A DNA stretch of 7,991 bases from a bacterium. GTDB lineage: Bacteria > NPL-UPA2 > JAUVJM01. Positions 5,046-7,991 of this stretch are shown one piece after another. The stretch spans positions 1 to 7,991 of the forward strand of contig JAUVJM010000065.1 in NCBI GenBank assembly GCA_030596585.1. Reading direction: 5' to 3'. Position numbers and translations under genes: made by a program. How positions within the stretch are numbered: position 1 is the stretch's first letter; the number at the start of each line of letters is the position of its first letter. The notes below the pieces were generated by a model. The model was given only the letters and a program-made list of their open reading frames with translations. It was not told the origin of the DNA and did not search any database.

Positions 5046-6365
5046 ATGATGATAAAAACTCTCCATCTCAATAGGGACAAAAAGAAACTTGAGCTGTTTC
5101 TAAAAAAAAGGCAGACGGATATCACAGAAGTAATGCCTGTCGTTGAAAGAATATGTGAGGAAATCCGCATAAACGGAGATAGAGCTCTCCTCAAATACAC
5201 GAAAAAGTTCGACCGCTGGCATGCAGGGAAAGCATCTCAGATCAAAGTCACTAAAAAAGAGATGAAGGAGGCTTCCCGCAAAGTTGATGCGGCTTTTCTC
5301 AAGAGCCTCAAGATTGCCAAAGCGAATATCGAAAGTTTCCACGAAAGGCAAAAAGAAGGAAGGAAAACCTGGCATCAGGAAAAGCGCGGGTTAATAGTCG
5401 GAGAAAAATATGTGCCCCTGGAGAAAATCGGCATCTATGTGCCCGGCGGGAAAGCATGTTACCCGTCAACCGTACTCATGAATGTTATCCCTGCACAGAT
5501 TGCCGGTGTCGAGAGAATCATCATTGCCACACCGCCATCCCCGGAGGGAAAAATCAACCCGTATGTTCTCGCGGCGGCTGACACAGCAGGGGCTCACGAG
5601 ATTTTCAAAATCGGAGGAGCGCAGGCAATTGCCGCAATGGCTTTTGGCACAAAAACCATACCCGCGGTAGATAAAATCGCCGGTCCCGGCAACACGTACG
5701 TGGCAGCTGCAAAACTCCTGATTCAGCAGAAGACGAATGTCGGTATCGATATGCTGGCAGGTCCCACGGAAATCGTCATTATCGCGGATGAGAAAGCCAA
5801 TGCCGGATTTGTTGCCGCTGACGTGCTTTCACAGGCAGAACACGGAGCCGACTCAGCCGCTGTCGTAATTACTACATCAGGAAAGCTCGCACGCGATGTT
5901 CGCCGCGAAATAGATAAACGTATCAAGGAACCTGACCACTCACGAGTGGTCAGGTCGGATATCATTGCAAAGTGCCTGGCGGAAAACAGCATTATCATTA
6001 TTGTCGATACCATCGATGCCGCAATAGAGCTTGCCAACCGTATAGCTCCCGAACATCTCGAACTACAGACAGCACGCCCGTGGGAATGTATGGAGAAAGT
6101 CAGGAATGCAGGTGCTGTCTTCCTCGGAGACTACACACCGCCGTCCCTGGGAGACTACATGGCAGGGCCCAATCACGTACTCCCGACAGCAGGAAGAGCC
6201 CGTTTTTCCTCTCCCCTTGGAGTTGACGATTTTCTAAAGAAGACAAACTTCATCTTTTCCGATAGAATGTACCTCAAACAATCACAGGAAACAATAGTCC
6301 GGCTCGCCGAGAGTGAGGGTTTCGATGCTCATGCCGAGGCAGTGCGCATCAGGATTGAAAATTAA
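5046..6365 (+). CDS. hisD: Histidinol dehydrogenase
   Basis: HisD oxidises L-histidinol to L-histidine in two NAD-dependent steps, the end of the pathway. The 439-aa product shows the zinc ligands Q263 and H266 (SQAEHG), D370 (LGDYMAGPNH) and H429 (GFDAHAEAV), and the catalytic pair E336-H337 (APEHLEL). Other conserved stretches are IYVPGGKACYPSTVLMN and GPGNTYVAAAK. Compared with E. coli numbering (Q259, H262, E326, H327, D360, H419), the offset is +4 up to H266 and +10 from E336 on. Six extra residues therefore lie between, and that interval contains a codon-phased 24-bp palindrome (codons 296-303). I chose the first of two ATGs (5046, 5049) because TAAGGA at 5032-5037 is better spaced from it. 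The C-terminal Glu-Asn and the TAA lie in AATT-type heptads. Confidence 0.98.
   Translation: MMIKTLHLNRDKKKLELFLKKRQTDITEVMPVVERICEEIRINGDRALLKYTKKFDRWHAGKASQIKVTKKEMKEASRKVDAAFLKSLKIAKANIESFHERQKEGRKTWHQEKRGLIVGEKYVPLEKIGIYVPGGKACYPSTVLMNVIPAQIAGVERIIIATPPSPEGKINPYVLAAADTAGAHEIFKIGGAQAIAAMAFGTKTIPAVDKIAGPGNTYVAAAKLLIQQKTNVGIDMLAGPTEIVIIADEKANAGFVAADVLSQAEHGADSAAVVITTSGKLARDVRREIDKRIKEPDHSRVVRSDIIAKCLAENSIIIIVDTIDAAIELANRIAPEHLELQTARPWECMEKVRNAGAVFLGDYTPPSLGDYMAGPNHVLPTAGRARFSSPLGVDDFLKKTNFIFSDRMYLKQSQETIVRLAESEGFDAHAEAVRIRIEN
5931..5954. repeat. Codon-phased 24-bp palindrome inside hisD
   Basis: CCTGACCACTC (5931-5941) and its exact complement GAGTGGTCAGG (5944-5954) flank AC. The 24 bp are exactly codons 296-303 (PDHSRVVR). 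The arms contain GTGGTCA, a variant of the heptad seen in the intergenic arrays. HisD has six residues more than E. coli HisD in this interval. It may be a repeat inserted in frame, comparable in concept to Rickettsia palindromic elements. Confidence 0.75.
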
Positions 6366-6384
6366 AAATTATGAATTACGAAAT
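6357..6384 (+). repeat. AATT-type 7-bp units at the hisD stop codon
   Basis: Three 7-bp units ending in AATT start at 6357, 6364 and 6371 (GAAAATT, AAAAATT, then ATGAATT), followed by a degenerate fourth, ACGAAAT. The hisD stop TAA (6363-6365) spans the first unit boundary. The period matches the GTGRNCA arrays, but the sequence does not. The following 6385-6425 is A-rich with nothing I can name. Confidence 0.6.
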
Positions 6385-6425
6385 TTGCAAAAGAAACATG
6401 AAAACCATAAAAATACTCACACATA

Positions 6426-6524
6426 TGTCATTGTCCGACTTGATCGGGCAATCCAGAAAAGCAGTTTAAAACACTGGATTCCCGCTGCAGTTTACCCCGT
6501 ACTTGATGCGGGGCGGGAATGACA
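6426..6524. mobile_element. 99-bp inverted-repeat element in the hisD-hisB gap
   Basis: Ends are TGTCATT (6426-6432) and AATGACA (6518-6524). Inside are three further inverted pairs: ATTGTCCGA 6430-6438 with 6444-6452 (one G-U), AATCCAG 6450-6456 with CTGGATT 6474-6480, and CCCCGTA 6495-6501 with 6507-6513 (one G-U). ATTCCCGC near 6479-6486 also matches GCGGGAAT at 6513-6520. The first and last hairpins share the same loop, CTTGA. No coding capacity and no clear target duplication. From memory, the CATT(C)CCCG/AATCCAG/CTGGATT words mark a widespread MITE-like repeat. Confidence 0.75.
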
Positions 6525-6531
6525 GAGAAAT

Positions 6532-6539
6532 GGGGGGAG
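6532..6539 (+). promoter_or_regulatory. Shine-Dalgarno of hisB
   Basis: GGGGGGAG sits 5 nt before the ATG at 6545. It rules against a start further upstream (an in-frame TTG at 6503 lies within the repeat element) and gives the normal MAKRKILLKRKT N-terminus. Confidence 0.75.
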
Positions 6540-6544
6540 ATAAT

Positions 6545-7126
6545 ATGGCAAAGAGAAAAATTCTGCTGAAGAGGAAGACAAAGGAAACAGAAATAACGAT
6601 TGATATGAATCTCGACGGAACCGGAAAATTCAAGGTAAGCACGGGAATTGCTTTTCTCGACCATATGCTGAGTGCTTTTGTCAAACACGGAAAGTTTGAC
6701 CTTAAGCTCAAGGCAAAAGGAGATTTGGATGTGGACGAGCACCATACCATGGAGGATACTGGGATTGCCCTGGGGGCATCGCTTCTCAAAACTCTCGGTG
6801 ACAATAAGGGAATACGACGGTTCGGACATGCTTACGTCCCGATGGATGAAAGTCTTGCATTCGTCGCAATAGACATAAGCGGAAGACCGTATCTTTCCTT
6901 CAACGTCGACTTTCCGATGAAAAAGAGAGAGAAATTCAACCCCCAGCTCATTGAGGAGTTCATGCGCGGTTTTGCGAGCGAGGCAAGAATAACTCTTCAC
7001 GTAAATCTTCTCTACGGAAAAAACAGCCACCACATAATCGAGGCAATATTCAAAGCGCTGGGATTGGCACTTGAGCAGGCGACCCGAGTTGACCCGAGAG
7101 TGAAAACTGTACCCTCTACGAAATAG
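6545..7126 (+). CDS. hisB: Imidazoleglycerol-phosphate dehydratase
   Basis: IGPD removes water from imidazoleglycerol phosphate to give imidazoleacetol phosphate, using two Mn ions in a 24-mer. The 193-aa product is the monofunctional form; there is no N-terminal histidinol-phosphatase domain like that of E. coli HisB. Metal and active-site motifs are FLDHML (37-42, H40), DEHHTMED (64-71, H66, H67, E70) and HHIIEAIFKAL (H162, H163, E166), matching the two-fold repeated IGPD fold. The start at 6545 is set by GGGGGGAG five bases upstream. The C-terminus KTVPSTK is family-like. The TAG stop at 7124-7126 overlaps the left copy of the AGGGA duplication that flanks the next element, so hisB probably once ended 4 nt before hisA. 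Confidence 0.98.
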   Translation: MAKRKILLKRKTKETEITIDMNLDGTGKFKVSTGIAFLDHMLSAFVKHGKFDLKLKAKGDLDVDEHHTMEDTGIALGASLLKTLGDNKGIRRFGHAYVPMDESLAFVAIDISGRPYLSFNVDFPMKKREKFNPQLIEEFMRGFASEARITLHVNLLYGKNSHHIIEAIFKALGLALEQATRVDPRVKTVPSTK

Positions 7127-7129
7127 GGA

Positions 7130-7240
7130 GTGGGGTCAAGTCTTGCATTATAGCATTTTGCTAATTCACAAGCATGGCAATCGTTACCACTTGAAAGAGG
7201 AAAAAGCTCACCGATGCTATAATGCAAGACTTGACCCCAC
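7130..7240. mobile_element. 111-bp MITE-like element between hisB and hisA
   Basis: Perfect 27-bp terminal inverted repeats (7130-7156 and 7214-7240) start GTGGGGTCAAGTCTTGCATT and enclose 57 nt with no coding capacity. AGGGA directly flanks both ends (7125-7129 and 7241-7245), as expected of a 5-bp target-site duplication. Removing the element and one AGGGA leaves TAGGGATATG, in which the hisB stop is 4 nt from the hisA start. From memory, GGGGTCAAGTCTTG-type ends occur near small transposase genes in environmental genomes; none is in this window, so a mobilising enzyme would act in trans. Confidence 0.8.
7218..7223 (+). promoter_or_regulatory. Possible -10 box (TATAAT) in the right arm of the element
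   Basis: A consensus TATAAT points toward hisA. The nearest -35-like hexamer, TTGAAA at 7191-7196, is 21 nt away, longer than the usual 16-19. By symmetry the left arm carries TATAAT on the - strand (7147-7152), pointing outward into hisB. A promoter is possible but weakly supported. Confidence 0.2.
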
Positions 7241-7246
7241 AGGGAT

Positions 7247-7966
7247 ATGCTGATTATACCTGCAATTGACATGAGAGACGGGAAGGTCGTGCGCCTGAGC
7301 GGCGGGGATTTCGCAAAAGAAACCGTATATGACGATGACCCTGTAGCAGTGGCGAAGAAGTGGGAAGCTGATGGCGCTCAGTTCCTTCATATCGTTGACC
7401 TTGACGGAGCGAAGGAAGGAAAACCCGTCAATTTCAGTCTTGCCGGCTCTATCGCTCGAAATGTGTCCATCCCTGTCGAAGCAGGCGGGGGAATAAGAGA
7501 TAAAACCACCATCAGGAGATTCCTCGATGCAGGAGTCCGGCTTGTAATTCTCGGCACCAGAGCCTGCTCTTCCCCTGAATTTCTCAGGGAGGCTTGCGCT
7601 GAATTCGGTGAGTCTGTGGCTATATCGGTGGATTCAAGCGGCGGGAAAGCGGCTGTTGATGGCTGGGTAAAAATTACTTCTATAAACACACTCGAACTAA
7701 TAAAGGAAGCGGAGAAAAGCGGTATTCGGAACATAATCTTCACCGATGTTAACAAAGACGGGCTAATGCGCGGGATTAACATGAAAAACATCAAGGAGGT
7801 ACTTGATACTGTCACTGTACCTGTCACTGTTGCAGGCGGTATCTCGTCCCTCGAAGATATCAGGAATCTCAAACAACTTGCGAGCCCTAAACTCAGGGGC
7901 GCAATCATCGGAAAAGCACTCTATACCGGAGCAATCCGATTAAAGGAAGCAATTGAAATACAGTGA
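7247..7966 (+). CDS. hisA: Phosphoribosylformimino-AICAR-phosphate (ProFAR) isomerase
   Basis: HisA catalyses the Amadori-type isomerisation of ProFAR to PRFAR, supplying the HisH-HisF synthase. The 239-aa product is a (beta/alpha)8 barrel of normal length. D8 in LIIPAIDM is the first catalytic Asp, and D129 in ISVDSSGGKAAVDGW is the second; T166-D167 lies in FTDVNKDG. Phosphate-binding loops are AGGGIR (79-84) and the C-terminal VAGGIS and IIGKALYTG. HisF paralogy is excluded by the D129-to-VDGW segment and length. The loop after D129 reads SSGG where many HisA have A(R/K)(D/N)G. The ATG at 7247 is the only start, since an in-frame TGA lies at 7232; AGGGA sits only 1 nt before it, too close for a normal Shine-Dalgarno. 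The TGA stop is part of a heptad array. Confidence 0.97.
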   Translation: MLIIPAIDMRDGKVVRLSGGDFAKETVYDDDPVAVAKKWEADGAQFLHIVDLDGAKEGKPVNFSLAGSIARNVSIPVEAGGGIRDKTTIRRFLDAGVRLVILGTRACSSPEFLREACAEFGESVAISVDSSGGKAAVDGWVKITSINTLELIKEAEKSGIRNIIFTDVNKDGLMRGINMKNIKEVLDTVTVPVTVAGGISSLEDIRNLKQLASPKLRGAIIGKALYTGAIRLKEAIEIQ

Positions 7967-7979
7967 TCAGTGAGCAGTA
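7961..7979 (+). repeat. 7-bp-unit array at the hisA stop codon
   Basis: CAGTGATCAGTGAGCAGTA holds heptads GTGATCA (7963-7969) and GTGAGCA (7970-7976) and the start of a third. The hisA TGA stop (7964-7966) is inside the first unit. Same orientation and family as the arrays following rpmE and prmC. The window ends 12 nt later, so the array's full extent is unknown. Confidence 0.8.
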
Positions 7980-7991
7980 AACGGCAAGAAA

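Noticed and set aside
6313..6522. 69-codon open frame spanning the hisD end and the following gap
   Set aside because: It begins out of frame within hisD, consists mainly of repeat sequence, and has no ribosome binding site or family resemblance.
6503..6544. Upstream extension of hisB from an in-frame TTG
   Set aside because: The extension lies in a repeat element and in the Shine-Dalgarno; the resulting residues are unlike IGPD, and the ATG at 6545 is well supported.
6428..7033. 201-codon open frame on the - strand across hisB
   Set aside because: It is a shadow of hisB, which has all IGPD motifs; it has no recognisable domain and runs through the 99-bp repeat.

Overview
The window is a run of eight co-directional (+ strand) housekeeping genes from a bacterium: rho, rpmE, prfA, prmC, murA, hisD, hisB and hisA. 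All eight are intact. They fall into a transcription/translation block (Rho, ribosomal protein L31, release factor RF1 and the RF1/RF2 methyltransferase PrmC), one peptidoglycan gene (murA), and a histidine-biosynthesis block (hisD, hisB, hisA). From memory, the order rho-rpmE-prfA-prmC-murA-his occurs in several Gram-negative-type phyla (Desulfobacterota such as Geobacter, Nitrospirota, Omnitrophota). The many short dispersed repeats suggest an environmental lineage such as Omnitrophota or a relative. That placement is a weak inference.

Layout: rho 20-1267; 121-bp gap with a 17-bp stem-loop; rpmE 1389-1601; 64-bp gap filled by 7-bp-periodic repeats on both strands, forming a terminator-like hairpin; prfA 1666-2709; 130-bp gap with a nested TGTCATTCTGAG palindrome; prmC 2840-3673; 30-bp gap made of four 7-bp units; murA 3704-4969; 76-bp gap with two 24-nt GTAGGG hairpins; hisD 5046-6365, which itself contains a codon-phased 24-bp palindrome; 179-bp gap with AATT-type 7-bp units and a 99-bp inverted-repeat element; hisB 6545-7126; 120-bp gap almost entirely occupied by a 111-bp element with 27-bp perfect terminal inverted repeats and a 5-bp flanking duplication; hisA 7247-7966; then another 7-bp-unit array. 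No gene-free stretch exceeds 300 bp, and I see no tRNA, rRNA, CRISPR, prophage or transposase gene.

The genes are conventional: PrmC methylates the GGQ glutamine of the RF1 encoded just upstream, HisB and HisA are consecutive his-operon neighbours, and HisD catalyses the last step. The unusual content is the repeat load. Every intergenic gap holds repeat sequence, mostly of different families; several arrays begin exactly at stop codons, and some abut start codons that lack a normal Shine-Dalgarno. Two insertions can be reconstructed in detail: a MITE-like element that split a hisB-hisA junction with a 4-nt gap, and an in-frame palindrome that matches six extra residues in HisD. I did not find an obviously new multi-gene system; the repeat families are the part worth following up.
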